From JAOUGY01 sp963785075 (GTDB taxonomy: Bacteria > Actinomycetota > Acidimicrobiia > Spongiisociales > ZC4RG35), in the NCBI GenBank assembly GCA_963785075.1, contig CAWATW010000009.1:186001-250000 (forward strand): 64,000 bases of DNA. Direction: 5' to 3'. Under the pieces are notes generated by a model, which was not told the origin of the DNA, ran no database searches, and was given only the letters and a program-made list of their open reading frames with translations. This document shows positions 8,435-16,750 of this stretch, piece after piece (positions within the stretch are counted from its first letter, which is position 1; every line of letters begins with the position of its first letter). The position numbers and the translations under genes are program-made.

Positions 8435-9064
8435 ATGGCAACGATCACTCGCCTCACCGACTCCTGCGTGCTCGTGACCTCGGACAGCGGTACGACGCTA
8501 TTCGACCCGGGCTTCTTCACGTTCGATACCGACATCGTCGACCTCGAATCGATCGGCGACGTCCAGAGGGTGCTCATCACCCATGAGCACTTCGATCATG
8601 TGAAACCCGAGTTCGTGCGCTGGCTGGTCGACCGCGGCGCCGACGTGACCGTGCATTCCAACCAGGCGGTCGCCGACCTCTTGGAGCCGCATGACATCGA
8701 AGTGGCAACCGACGCCCTGGTCGGCGTGACCTTCGAAGATGTCCTCCACGAGCCCCTCCCCAACGGCATGACGCCCCCCAACCGCGCCTACACCCTCGAC
8801 GGCTTCTTCACCCACCCCGGCGACAGCCAGCAGATCACACAGACTGCGCCCCTGCTGGCACTTCCGCTCCTGGCACCGTGGACGTCGCTCGCCGCCAGTG
8901 TGCAGTTTGCGGTGAGGACGGGGGCACAACAGGTGTTCCCGATTCACGACTACTTCATGAGCGCCTCCGGCCGTGCCGCCATCGGTGGACTTGCCCGCGG
9001 AACGCTGGAAGCAGCCGGCATCGAGTACCTGGCGCTGGATTGGGGCGACAGCCTCACGGTCTGA
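8435..9064 (+). CDS. MBL-fold metallo-hydrolase
   Basis: A 209-residue zinc-hydrolase-like protein. The motif THEHFDHV at about residues 48-55 is the HxHxDH metal site, preceded by TTLFDPGFFTFD (strand with conserved Asp) and followed by ADVTVHSNQAVADLL. A late HDY in the context VFPIHDYFMSASG may supply the final metal ligand. It resembles the UlaG/YcjG-like small hydrolases that act on unknown phosphoester or lactone substrates. It probably shares a transcript with the F420 oxidoreductase upstream. Confidence 0.85.
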   Translation: MATITRLTDSCVLVTSDSGTTLFDPGFFTFDTDIVDLESIGDVQRVLITHEHFDHVKPEFVRWLVDRGADVTVHSNQAVADLLEPHDIEVATDALVGVTFEDVLHEPLPNGMTPPNRAYTLDGFFTHPGDSQQITQTAPLLALPLLAPWTSLAASVQFAVRTGAQQVFPIHDYFMSASGRAAIGGLARGTLEAAGIEYLALDWGDSLTV

Positions 9065-9129
9065 TCTCGACAAAGCCAGATTTCGCAAATACGGGTGGGT
9101 ACGCTCCTCCCCTTCAGGGAGGTTCGGAG

Positions 9130-9885
9130 TTGGCACTGATCGAAAGCGTGCGTCCACCCGTCGAACGCTGGCGTTCCCAACGCTGGTGGCGTTCGGTTTC
9201 CCCTGCACTTCGGCCCAGTGCGACCAACGTGGCCGAACATGTTCAGACCACGTTGTCCGATTTGGACGCAGCTTGGGAGCAACGCTGCACGGAGACCTCT
9301 GAGCTCGTGACCGGGTTCGTCGCCGCTCTCGAGCCCGACCAACTCGGGCCATCCGACAACGAGCGGTTCCTGCAGATCGCGGAGAAGCACCGTTGGCGAG
9401 AACTCCGTGCGCTGCTCGTCTCACACCTCGCCACCGAGATCGTCACTCGAATGGAAGTCGCAGCCCGGCCGCTCCTGGACGAGTTGGAGCGGATCCAGCT
9501 GTTCGGACATCGGCCGGCGCTGATGGCGGGCGATCTTCCCGACTTTCACCGAACCTGCATGAGCCTTGCGCCCGAGATGGTCATCCCCGGCGCATACGAA
9601 ACGCTGGTGAAGGCGATCGACGCTCGATCTGCGGACACGGTCGATGCCTACCTTCAGATCCATGAGATCCCGTCGGTCGACGGGGAGCTGCGAACGTTGC
9701 TCGAGTCCGATGTCGAGGCGTCGGCGCACCGGCTCGTACGTGCACTGTCGCTGCGCGCCACGCCGCAGTCACGCGTCGTGGTGGATCTGGTCGGTGTCGA
9801 GCCGATGATCGAACTCGCAGACCACCATGAGCCCGTCGACATGGGCGTGCCGCCATGGACCGGGCCGGACGCGGCTCACGGCTAG
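9130..9885 (+). CDS. Hypothetical helical protein
   Basis: A 251-residue protein that I do not recognise. The TTG start at 9130 is preceded by GGGAGG seven bases upstream, and the frame further up overlaps the hydrolase gene and is not protein-like. Most of it is predicted helix (AEHVQTTLSDLDAAWEQR, FLQIAEKHRWRELRALLVSH, ASAHRLVRALSLRA) with no membrane segment or metal motif. It follows the metallo-hydrolase by 65 bases on the same strand and converges with the monooxygenase gene. Confidence 0.7.
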   Translation: MALIESVRPPVERWRSQRWWRSVSPALRPSATNVAEHVQTTLSDLDAAWEQRCTETSELVTGFVAALEPDQLGPSDNERFLQIAEKHRWRELRALLVSHLATEIVTRMEVAARPLLDELERIQLFGHRPALMAGDLPDFHRTCMSLAPEMVIPGAYETLVKAIDARSADTVDAYLQIHEIPSVDGELRTLLESDVEASAHRLVRALSLRATPQSRVVVDLVGVEPMIELADHHEPVDMGVPPWTGPDAAHG

Positions 9886-9894
9886 CGGCACACT

Positions 9895-11037
9895 TCAGCG
9901 GCCTCGGCCAAACGCGATCGCCTCGACGATCTCTTCGGACTCCTGGTGCAGCGTTCCCAGCACGCCTCCGGTCTGGTAGTTGTCGAACCCCGTGAAATAC
10001 AGCCCCCGATGTTTGCCGGAGCCCACCACGGAGGCGGGATACCCGTTGGCGTCGAGGAGGTCGGAGCCATCCTCGACGAGTTGCTCGATCAGTGGCCGGT
10101 ACCCCGTGGCGAGTATGACCTCGTCGAACGCCTCCTCGCTGCCGTCGGCGAACACCACCTTCCTCCCTTCGAGACATCGGACACCGGGGCGCACGCCGAT
10201 GTCACCCGATTTGATTCGGGCCATGGTGCCCACGTCGATCACCGGTGTCTTGCCCCTGGTCCTGAGTTGGGCGACCGGCGCCAGCTTGGGTGATGCGATG
10301 CCGAACATTCCGAGATCGCCCATCGTCATGCGCCGAAGTGCCACACCGATTCGATCGGCTATGCGGTCTGGAAGCCGATCGAGCTGCCGAGCCGTCAGCT
10401 GGGTCGGACGGCCAAGGAAGTCCCTCGGCACGATGTTCACCGGTCCACGAACCGAGATCGCCACCTGCACATCGTGCTCACACAGATCGAGGGCGATCTC
10501 GGACCCCGTGTTGCCCATGCCCACGACGAGCACGCTCTGCCCCAGAAACGGCTCCGGGTTCCGGTATTCGCTGCTGTGCGTGATGCGGCCGGCAAAGCGA
10601 GACTCACCATCGATCTCGGGCCGGTTCGGGATGCGGTTCGCCCCGGTCGCCATCACCACGTTGTCCGCCATGTACACGCCGCCTGCTTCGGTCTGGACAT
10701 GCCACCGGTCGCCGGCGCGACGGACTGCGGCGACCTTCTGACCGAAACGGGGTCGGATCAGAAAGGCCGTGGCATATTCCTCGTAGTAGCGGACCAGGGC
10801 GTCCCGAGAGACGTAGCGGGGATACTCATCCGGGAAAGGGCGGTACGGCAAGTGGGAGAGCTGCTTCACCGTGTGGAGGTGAAGACGGTCGTAGTGAGTG
10901 CGCCACCTCGCAGCCACGGCATCCGCTCCATCGATGATCTCGAAGGGGAGCCCGAGACGTCGCATCCGACCGGCAACCGCCAACCCCGCCGGTCCGGCGC
11001 CGACGATCAGCGTGGGGGTCTCGATGGTCTCTGGCAT
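9895..11037 (-). CDS. Flavin-containing monooxygenase-like NAD(P)/FAD oxidoreductase
   Basis: A 380-residue two-dinucleotide-domain flavoprotein. The FAD loop is VGAGPAG at residues 12-18 and the NAD(P)H loop VGMGNTGSE at about 172-180. ILATGYRP near residue 310 is the conserved ATGxRP motif of class B flavin monooxygenases. Residues after the FAD loop, RLHLHTVKQLSHLPYRPFP, also match plant YUCCA and bacterial FMO-like enzymes. It likely oxygenates or dehydrogenates a small organic substrate. The substrate is unknown and neighbours give no hint. Confidence 0.87.
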   Translation of the reverse strand: MPETIETPTLIVGAGPAGLAVAGRMRRLGLPFEIIDGADAVAARWRTHYDRLHLHTVKQLSHLPYRPFPDEYPRYVSRDALVRYYEEYATAFLIRPRFGQKVAAVRRAGDRWHVQTEAGGVYMADNVVMATGANRIPNRPEIDGESRFAGRITHSSEYRNPEPFLGQSVLVVGMGNTGSEIALDLCEHDVQVAISVRGPVNIVPRDFLGRPTQLTARQLDRLPDRIADRIGVALRRMTMGDLGMFGIASPKLAPVAQLRTRGKTPVIDVGTMARIKSGDIGVRPGVRCLEGRKVVFADGSEEAFDEVILATGYRPLIEQLVEDGSDLLDANGYPASVVGSGKHRGLYFTGFDNYQTGGVLGTLHQESEEIVEAIAFGRGR

Positions 11038-11290
11038 CGCCGCAGAGTACCGGGTCCTGGGCGAGCATCATGGTCGGGATCGCCGAGTTGCCGCCATCGG
11101 AGAACGGCAAGAGGTGGCCCGCGCCCACGGCGCATCGTCGCCACCCCGGAAGACCTGGCCATCGGACCCGAATGGCAACCGGCATTCTTGCGGCGCGGCC
11201 CGAAACGGGTCGAGCGACCCATCCGCCCGAATCGGCGGAACTTCGCATGGCGCCCCGTGTCGTGTGGGTGAGGGCGAGAAAGGACTCAGA

Positions 11291-11797
11291 GTGGGCAACG
11301 TGCTGGACGCAATCGCAGGAGCGGTCACCCGGACTCATCCGACGGGTGTCGGGAGCGGTGGCGAAGATCGGACCGCACACATGGCGACGAGATGGGCGCT
11401 CGACTCGGTCATCGCGGGCGTCGTCGAGGCGGTTGCTCTCAGGAGCGCCGACGATGACGGACTGGACGACCTGTGGACGCTCGTTGCGGAGGTTCCCGTG
11501 GCCTGTGGTGACCTGTCCCGGCCCGACATCAGACGAGAGGTCACCAACTGGTTGCTGTCGGACGACCGACCCCGCGTCGAGCGGCTCCTGAACGAGACGG
11601 TCGGCATCGACCACACATCTCTGGCTTCGCTGCTGGAGTCGGTCGTCGGCGTGTATCTCACCCACCTGAGAAGGCGGGTTGCGCTGGAACGGCTGACTGC
11701 GACGGGACTCCGCAAGGCGGTGCGAGACGAGCGTGCCCAGACGACGTCACACGTCAGCGTCGACCTTCGTATACCAGAGATCGACCGAGCGCGGTAG
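11291..11797 (+). CDS. Hypothetical helical protein
   Basis: A 168-residue protein with no recognised family. GTG at 11291 (MGNVLDAIAGAVTRTHPTG) has AAAGGA six bases upstream; a GTG at 11268 is an alternative. The visible part is nearly all alpha-helical (ALDSVIAGVVEAVALRS, HTSLASLLESVVGVYLTHLR) and ends with the strand VSVDLRIPEID. It lies between the divergent monooxygenase and converging acetyltransferase genes. Confidence 0.6.
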   Translation: MGNVLDAIAGAVTRTHPTGVGSGGEDRTAHMATRWALDSVIAGVVEAVALRSADDDGLDDLWTLVAEVPVACGDLSRPDIRREVTNWLLSDDRPRVERLLNETVGIDHTSLASLLESVVGVYLTHLRRRVALERLTATGLRKAVRDERAQTTSHVSVDLRIPEIDRAR

Positions 11798-11830
11798 GCG
11801 CCGGGGCACTCCAGCGGGAGCGTCGACCCT

Positions 11831-12871
11831 TCAACCTGCGTACTTGCGAGCCTCGACCTCACCGTCGATGAGGCGGCCGGTGGGAACAAACCCGCTCCGG
11901 AGATAGAACCGCTCCGGCGAACCGGGACCGGTTTCCCACCCGACCGTGAAAGAGTCGACCCCCCATGAGCTGCAAGTGTCCTCGAGCAACTCGATCACGC
12001 GGGCTCCGATCCCGCGTCTCTGATGGAGTCGGTCGATGAGAAGACGCCACAGATAGGGTTCCGGGTGATACTTCGTCGGGGCAGTCATCATCACGAACCC
12101 GACGATCTCGCCGTCTGCCACGATCCCTCGCAGCCATGGCACCACCGGATGGCCGGACACCACTTCAGGGAACAGGGCGTCGGCGAAGGACACATCCATG
12201 GGAGCCACCAGCGCCTCTTGCGTCTTGTGAGTGCGGAGGGCGAGCATGTGATTGCGAGTCTCAGGTCCGATCTCGACCAACGTCACCTCGTTGGGGTGAT
12301 ATCGCGGCCGATCCCGCCATCGTTCCCAATCGGGGCGAGTCATGCCGTAGATGTGATCGTCGGAGTTGTCGTCTCCCACCCAGAACGAGAGCCGGGTGTG
12401 GCCTTCGAATAGGAGCCCACACCGTTCGAGGACTCGAGCCGACGCCGTGTTGTCCGGGTGAAGCGTCCCCGTGACCCGCGTCACCCCCACCACCTCGAAG
12501 AGGTGAGAGATCAACGCCTCGGTCGCCTCGGTCGCGTATCCCTTCCCCCACTGCTCGGAGTCGAGCGAGTAGCCCACCTCTCCGCATCGCCCGCCCCAGG
12601 TCATGCCGATGGCGAGATCCCCGTATGTCTCTCCGGTGTGAAGGTTGGTGATCACGAGCATGCGCCACCCGTCCACCTCGTTGCTCTCCCGGTCCGCCAG
12701 CTCGCCGGCGATCATCTGCTCGGCTCGCTCGAGCGGGAACGGCAGCGTCCAGTTCTGGAACTCGGCCACCACCGGATCGTTGCGCCGGGCGTGCAGGGCG
12801 GCGGCGTCCTCGGCAACCGGCGGGCGGAGCCGCAGACGTTTCGTGTCGATCACGGGAAGCATCACCGACAT
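11831..12871 (-). CDS. Tandem GNAT acetyltransferase
   Basis: A 346-residue protein with two GNAT folds. The N-terminal one (residues 1-175) is RimJ/RimL-like: DTKRLRLRPPVAEDAAAL opens it, SEQWGKGYATEATEAL is the acetyl-CoA loop and DNTASARVLERCGLLFEGH the last helix. The C-terminal one (about 190-346) has LHQRRGIGARVIELLED as its acetyl-CoA loop. Each half probably transfers an acetyl group to an amine, the first perhaps to protein N-termini or an aminoglycoside-like compound. Substrates are unknown. The start at 12871 lies 20 bases from a long palindrome. Confidence 0.85.
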   Translation of the reverse strand: MSVMLPVIDTKRLRLRPPVAEDAAALHARRNDPVVAEFQNWTLPFPLERAEQMIAGELADRESNEVDGWRMLVITNLHTGETYGDLAIGMTWGGRCGEVGYSLDSEQWGKGYATEATEALISHLFEVVGVTRVTGTLHPDNTASARVLERCGLLFEGHTRLSFWVGDDNSDDHIYGMTRPDWERWRDRPRYHPNEVTLVEIGPETRNHMLALRTHKTQEALVAPMDVSFADALFPEVVSGHPVVPWLRGIVADGEIVGFVMMTAPTKYHPEPYLWRLLIDRLHQRRGIGARVIELLEDTCSSWGVDSFTVGWETGPGSPERFYLRSGFVPTGRLIDGEVEARKYAG

Positions 12872-12890
12872 TCAACCGTCACCCGGAACC

Positions 12891-12939
12891 GTTTTGGTGC
12901 ACAAAGTGCGTGAATAGCGCACCTTTTGTGCACCAAAAC
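12891..12939. repeat. Long palindrome, copy 1 of a dispersed hairpin family
   Basis: A 49-base inverted repeat whose arms begin GTTTTGGTGCACAAA and end TTTTGTGCACCAAAAC, with inner arms GTGCG/CGCAC around a TGAATAG centre. It sits between divergent genes (12871 leftward, 12992 rightward), so it is not a simple terminator. It aligns almost base for base with the reverse complement of the palindrome at 42959-43023, sharing the centre GCGTGAATA(A/G)CGCAC. Arm differences between the copies (GGTGCAC versus CGCGCAC) are matched on the opposite arm. Confidence 0.8.
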
Positions 12940-12991
12940 TTCTCGGAGTGCGTAGATTCGAGCTGAACGCAACCTCTCAGGAGACAGCACC

Positions 12992-13414
12992 ATGTCATTG
13001 GACTCATCCGCTTCCGCCCATTGGGAAGGCGACCTGATGTCGGGCGCCGGCACCGTGACCCTCGCCTCGGGCGCCGCCGACACGTTCGACGTCGATTGGA
13101 AGGCACGTTCCGAGGAGTCGGGCGGAAAGACGAGTCCCGAAGAGCTCATGGCAGCCGCACACGCCACGTGCTTCTCGATGGCGCTGTCGAATGCGCTCGG
13201 GAAGGCCGGGACCCCGCCTGCGCATCTCGACGTGACGGCGACCTACACCTTCGTGCCCGGGCAGGGCATCACGGGCGTCATCCTTGCGCTCAGCGGCAAT
13301 GTCCCCGGACTCAGCGACGACCAGTTCGCCGAGGCCGCCGAGGACGCCAAGAAGAACTGCCCGGTGTCGCAGGCATTGAATCCCAACCTTCCGGTCACCC
13401 TCGAAATCGCCTGA
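12992..13414 (+). CDS. osmC: OsmC family peroxiredoxin
   Basis: A 140-residue OsmC/Ohr-superfamily protein, which reduces organic hydroperoxides through a cysteine pair. Both catalytic cysteines are visible: AAHATCFSMALS at residue about 56 and KKNCPVSQALN at about 125. The start region HWEGDLMSGAGTVTLASG and TSPEELMAAAH fit the OsmC branch rather than Ohr. AGGAG lies eight bases before the ATG. The palindrome at 12891-12939 falls in its upstream region. Confidence 0.92.
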   Translation: MSLDSSASAHWEGDLMSGAGTVTLASGAADTFDVDWKARSEESGGKTSPEELMAAAHATCFSMALSNALGKAGTPPAHLDVTATYTFVPGQGITGVILALSGNVPGLSDDQFAEAAEDAKKNCPVSQALNPNLPVTLEIA

Positions 13415-13421
13415 CTGTCGT

Positions 13422-13463
13422 TGAGCACAGGCCGCTCTGGTCAGCCGCAGCGGCCTGTGCTCA
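13422..13463. terminator. Hairpin between convergent osmC and flavin reductase genes
   Basis: TGAGCACAGGCCGCT at 13422-13436 pairs perfectly with 13449-13463 across a 12-base loop. It starts seven bases after the osmC stop and includes the stop codon of the leftward flavin reductase gene, so it could serve both as a terminator. Confidence 0.75.
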
Positions 13464-13970
13464 GCTCAAGCCTCGGTATCCGCCTCGAAAGTAGATCAGC
13501 GGATCGGTCAGATCCGCGACCTCGACTCGATCGATGGTTCCGACAACCATTCCGGTGTAGCCGAGCTCCTCGGTCTTCAGAACACGACAGAACGCCCGGT
13601 CCGGCAGGTCGACCAGCACCGGACCCCACTCCGACGGCTCCCATTGGAGCCTGGCGAACACTCCCCCCGGGCTGGGACGGATGCCTGCAAACACGTCGGC
13701 GAGATCCCGGTGCTCTTGTCGACACAGATGGACGACGAAGCCGCTGCTGGTCTCGATCGCATCCCACAGATCCGACAGAGGACCCACCACGGCAACGATC
13801 AGCGCCGGGTCGCCTTCCAACACCATCAACGACGAGACCGTGAGCCCGGCCGGCCCCCCATCGGTCCCCGATGTGACGATCGACACCCCGGCGGCGTGGC
13901 GGCCCCGGAATCGCCGCGACGGGTCGCGGTCGGATTCGCCGGGTACGAACGGATGCTCGGAATGGATCAT
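13461..13970 (-). CDS. Flavin reductase family protein (FMN-binding split barrel)
   Basis: A 169-residue protein starting MIHSEHPF at 13970. The pattern FRGRHAAGVSIVTS, GPAGLTVSSLMVLEGDPALIVAVV and SGFVVHLCRQEHRDLADVFAG is that of flavin reductases and FMN-binding split-barrel oxygenase partners, which supply reduced flavin to a monooxygenase or act themselves. The next gene upstream in transcription is the TetR regulator 46 bases away. It is about the normal length for the family. Confidence 0.85.
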   Translation of the reverse strand: MIHSEHPFVPGESDRDPSRRFRGRHAAGVSIVTSGTDGGPAGLTVSSLMVLEGDPALIVAVVGPLSDLWDAIETSSGFVVHLCRQEHRDLADVFAGIRPSPGGVFARLQWEPSEWGPVLVDLPDRAFCRVLKTEELGYTGMVVGTIDRVEVADLTDPLIYFRGGYRGLS

Positions 13971-14016
13971 GGAACCATTGTCGCTGCTCGAGCAGCCGGC
14001 CGGCTCGCGGACTCGG

Positions 14017-14643
14017 TCAATCCTCGTCTCCACCAGCACCAAACTGTGCCGCCATCATGGGAAGCATCGTCTCGATCAGGCCGGCCAGGTTCCCCAACTC
14101 GTCAAAGACGGAGTCGGCCTCGGACTTCGCCGGGTCCAGCCGTTCCATGAGTTCGATGCCGAGGAAGAGGGCCGAGATGGCATACGCCGTTTCACGAGGA
14201 GGCAACAGCGCACCGATCGGACTCTCGGCCGTAGTCTGCCGGAGGGCATCCTCGACGAGCGAGATCCACCCCTCGAACCCTTCCAGGACGGCTGAACCCA
14301 TCTCCGGATCATGCGCCGCTCCCGCCATCAGTTGGGTGAGGACTGCCACCGACCCATCCTGGGTCGAGTCGGCATGGAGGCGCCGGGCCACCTCCACGAG
14401 GTCGGCGAGCGACGTCACGTCGTCGGTGACCGCCCGATAGGCGCGAACACGATCGGCGGACGACAACCTCGCTGCTTCGATGAGGAGGTTGGCCACCGAT
14501 CCGAAGTGATAGAAGATCAACGCCTGGTTGAAGTCGCCCCTCGAGGCGATCGCCCGGGCACTCGCTCCGGTGATGCCGACCTCTCGAATCGTCTCGAGCG
14601 CAGCGGCCATGATCCGTGAGCGAGTGTCGGGCTGTTCGGTCAT
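14017..14643 (-). CDS. TetR family transcriptional regulator
   Basis: A 208-residue regulator. The N-terminal helix-turn-helix is TRSRIMAAALETIREVGITGASARAIASRGDFNQALIFYHF, at roughly residues 7-50, with the usual LIFYHFGSVANLL ending. The C-terminal helical domain is a ligand pocket of unknown specificity. The start at 14643 (MTEQPDTRS) is preferred over a longer frame. An imperfect TTGAGC-containing palindrome lies just upstream (14651-14666), and more TTGAGC half-sites lie before the membrane protein gene at 15453. Autoregulation of this small gene group is therefore likely. Confidence 0.88.
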   Translation of the reverse strand: MTEQPDTRSRIMAAALETIREVGITGASARAIASRGDFNQALIFYHFGSVANLLIEAARLSSADRVRAYRAVTDDVTSLADLVEVARRLHADSTQDGSVAVLTQLMAGAAHDPEMGSAVLEGFEGWISLVEDALRQTTAESPIGALLPPRETAYAISALFLGIELMERLDPAKSEADSVFDELGNLAGLIETMLPMMAAQFGAGGDED

Positions 14644-14650
14644 CCTCGTC

Positions 14651-14666
14651 CTGAGTGGGTGCTCAA
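14651..14666. promoter_or_regulatory. Possible TetR operator before the regulator gene
   Basis: The minus strand reads TTGAGCACCCACTCAG, an imperfect palindrome 8 bases upstream of the TetR start. It carries the same TTGAGC half-site as the cluster at 15484-15528. Binding is inferred. Confidence 0.4.
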
Positions 14667-15052
14667 TTCTGACACCACGCGCACTCGGCAGCATCATCCT
14701 CCACGAAACGTGACCAGCGATCCCGCCGTTTCGACACGAGTCGGAAGAACGACTCGGCCATCGGAGCAAGTCTTGGACCTGAGATCCGGTACGACCATGC
14801 CCGGTACCGCTTGGTCGCCCACAGAGCGGTTACGAAGGCCGCCGGACCGATCCACGTCTCACCGGTGTCCGAGGCAACGACGAGCTCTGCCCCGAGCCAA
14901 GGCAGCGCCCCGTAGCGGGCCCTCGCCGCCGGCGAACCGGCGGCGAGCAACTCGATCGGCAGGTGCGTCGGCTGGGTCAGCAGCCAATCGCGTGCCCGAC
15001 GGCACACGGCGCAACGCTCGTCGTAGACGATCGTGAGCCGTTGCATCGTCAT
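14663..15052 (-). CDS. DCC family thiol-disulfide oxidoreductase (DUF393)
   Basis: A 129-residue thioredoxin-like protein. The DCC motif appears as YDERCAVCRRARDWL near residue 10, giving a CxxC redox pair. WLGAELVVASDTG and PAAFVTALWA match the family core. A second pair, CAWC, closes the C-terminus. The start overlaps the upstream membrane protein gene by 4 bases. A second ATG at 15046 has GGAGG seven bases upstream and may be the true start. It probably shuttles electrons or disulfides for the adjacent membrane protein. Confidence 0.85.
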   Translation of the reverse strand: MTMQRLTIVYDERCAVCRRARDWLLTQPTHLPIELLAAGSPAARARYGALPWLGAELVVASDTGETWIGPAAFVTALWATKRYRAWSYRISGPRLAPMAESFFRLVSKRRDRWSRFVEDDAAECAWCQN

Positions 15053-15453
15053 GCCTCCGGAGCCACGAACACCTGGGCTGCGACCGGCGGAGGCGTCGCG
15101 CGCATCTCGGCGCGATGGCGGATGCGCCAGAAGACGAGGACGTTGACGAAGTGGATCACACCGAGTGTCAGAAGCAGCACCGCCAACCGGTTCACCAGGA
15201 AGGCGACCGCATCGAAGAGCGAGGCTTGCTGTTCGGCGCGCAGGAGGAACAGGCCGTAGCCCAGGTTCAACATGTAGAACCCCGTCACCAGAAGCCGATT
15301 CACGGCCTCGGACAGGGCCGGCTTGTCCTCGAAGACATCGTCGAGGAACACGCCACCGGCTCGGAAGAGCGTCCTCGCCAAGATCAGCGTCATTCCGATC
15401 GCCACAATGGCGTAGATCACATACACCGCAACTACGTAGCCGTCGGCTCCCAT
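15049..15453 (-). CDS. Conserved integral membrane protein
   Basis: A 134-residue protein with three clear membrane helices: VVAVYVIYAIVAIGMTLILA, LLVTGFYMLNLGYGLFLL and VNRLAVLLLTLGVIHFVNVL. The loops are charged (RTLFRAGGVFLDDVFEDKP). No function is known. It heads a leftward group with the DCC oxidoreductase (4-base overlap), the TetR regulator and the flavin reductase. Its promoter region holds three TTGAGC half-sites, so it is the likely main target of the TetR protein. Confidence 0.7.
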   Translation of the reverse strand: MGADGYVVAVYVIYAIVAIGMTLILARTLFRAGGVFLDDVFEDKPALSEAVNRLLVTGFYMLNLGYGLFLLRAEQQASLFDAVAFLVNRLAVLLLTLGVIHFVNVLVFWRIRHRAEMRATPPPVAAQVFVAPEA

Positions 15454-15483
15454 TTCTCCAGTACCTCCTGTCGAGTGTCGCTC

Positions 15484-15528
15484 GATTTGAGCGATCGCTT
15501 GAAGCGATTGCTCAAATCATATGCTCAA
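15484..15528. promoter_or_regulatory. TTGAGC half-site cluster in a near-perfect 35-bp palindrome
   Basis: Bases 15484-15518 form a nested palindrome with outer arms GATTTGAGC and GCTCAAATC and inner arms ATCGCTT and AAGCGAT, with one mismatched pair. A third copy, GCTCAA, lies at 15523-15528. The cluster is 31-75 bp upstream of the membrane protein start (15453) and most likely binds the TetR regulator encoded in the same group. Confidence 0.6.
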
Positions 15529-15649
15529 TGATCCCCTGTGTCAATGGGCGGAAGCAGGCGTCGAGAGGTGATCGAGGCTGCAGGCACCGAATGAGCCGAT
15601 TCGCCCTGCGTGGTAGTGCGCGCCGATGACCTCAACGCCAAGCCACAGA

Positions 15650-16750
15650 TCAGGCGTCGACCGACTCCGGCTGCCGCTTCTCGACCTTGCCGGATGCGAG
15701 CCGGGACTCCAAGCGACGGCCGGCCGCGACCACCAGAGGTACCAGGGCGATACAGATCAACGCCGCTACTCCCAGCTCCCACCAAACGTCCGACGGAACT
15801 GCCAGCCCTGTCGAGACCCGGAAGATGGGATCGAGGAAGTAGAAGGTCGGACCGAGCTTGGCGATCCACTGGGGCAGGTCTGGCCAGATGGTGAAGATCA
15901 CCGGGAAGATCAGAACGATGGCGCCGCCCTTCCAGACGGCGAACAGCGTGTTGGTGTCAGGGGCGATCGACCCTGCCATCAGCCCCACCTCCGCCATCAT
16001 GATGGCGCCCAGCACGAGCCCCACGATGAGCAACACCGGTGCCGAACCGAACGCATCGTTGAGCAGAAGCGTCACCGTTCCGGTGAGCACGCCGAGCACG
16101 ACACCAAAGAGCCCTTTGGCAAGCAGCACGTCGGTGATGCTGGCCGGAGTTGCCAGCACGGCGTCGAGCGTGCGGCGCTCCTTCTCTTCGACCAGAGACG
16201 ACGCCGGCACGAATGCCCCCGCGATCGCCACCGTGAACATCACGATCAGCGGCAGCATGCGGGTGTTGATGTCGAGCTCCTGATCGCCCAGGGTCGTGAC
16301 CTCGACCCGCACCGGCTCGTCGATACCGGCCACGCCGCGGATCAGATCGAGGGTGGTGACCGCGATCACGATCCGGTTCGAAGCAAGGCTCTCCCCCGCA
16401 AGGCTCAACTCGAGCGGCGGCTGGTCACCGGCACGAACCGCATCATCGAATCCCGCCGGCAGCAGGAGTCCGCCGTCGAGGTTGTTCGCCTCGACGTCGG
16501 CCAACATCTCGTCGACGCTGTCGTACAACCTGACGTCGAATCCTTCCAGCTCCTGTGCGCCTGCCACGACCTCGGAGAATCCTTGATCGACGATCCCGAG
16601 ACGGGGCTCGGGCTGGAACAACGACCCGAACACGAGCGTGAACAGGAAGGTGAAGAACACGGGCAGGATGAGTGCCCACAAGACAACGGGCGACCGCGGG
16701 CCGAGCCTCAGGTAGCGCCGCAGCAACACGCCCACGTTGGACCAGCTCAC
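15650..16750 (-). CDS. ABC-2 type exporter permease
   Basis: A 366-residue permease. One N-terminal membrane helix (PVVLWALILPVFFTFLFTLV) is followed by a large extracytoplasmic domain (residues about 48-165) and then five or six membrane helices. FVPASSLVEEKERRTLDAVLATP is the hallmark of the ABC-2 family, coupling to the ATPase. It forms a unit with the second permease (4-base overlap) and the ATPase. The cargo is unknown; drug, lipid or sodium export are all known for this class. Confidence 0.88.
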   Translation of the reverse strand: MSWSNVGVLLRRYLRLGPRSPVVLWALILPVFFTFLFTLVFGSLFQPEPRLGIVDQGFSEVVAGAQELEGFDVRLYDSVDEMLADVEANNLDGGLLLPAGFDDAVRAGDQPPLELSLAGESLASNRIVIAVTTLDLIRGVAGIDEPVRVEVTTLGDQELDINTRMLPLIVMFTVAIAGAFVPASSLVEEKERRTLDAVLATPASITDVLLAKGLFGVVLGVLTGTVTLLLNDAFGSAPVLLIVGLVLGAIMMAEVGLMAGSIAPDTNTLFAVWKGGAIVLIFPVIFTIWPDLPQWIAKLGPTFYFLDPIFRVSTGLAVPSDVWWELGVAALICIALVPLVVAAGRRLESRLASGKVEKRQPESVDA

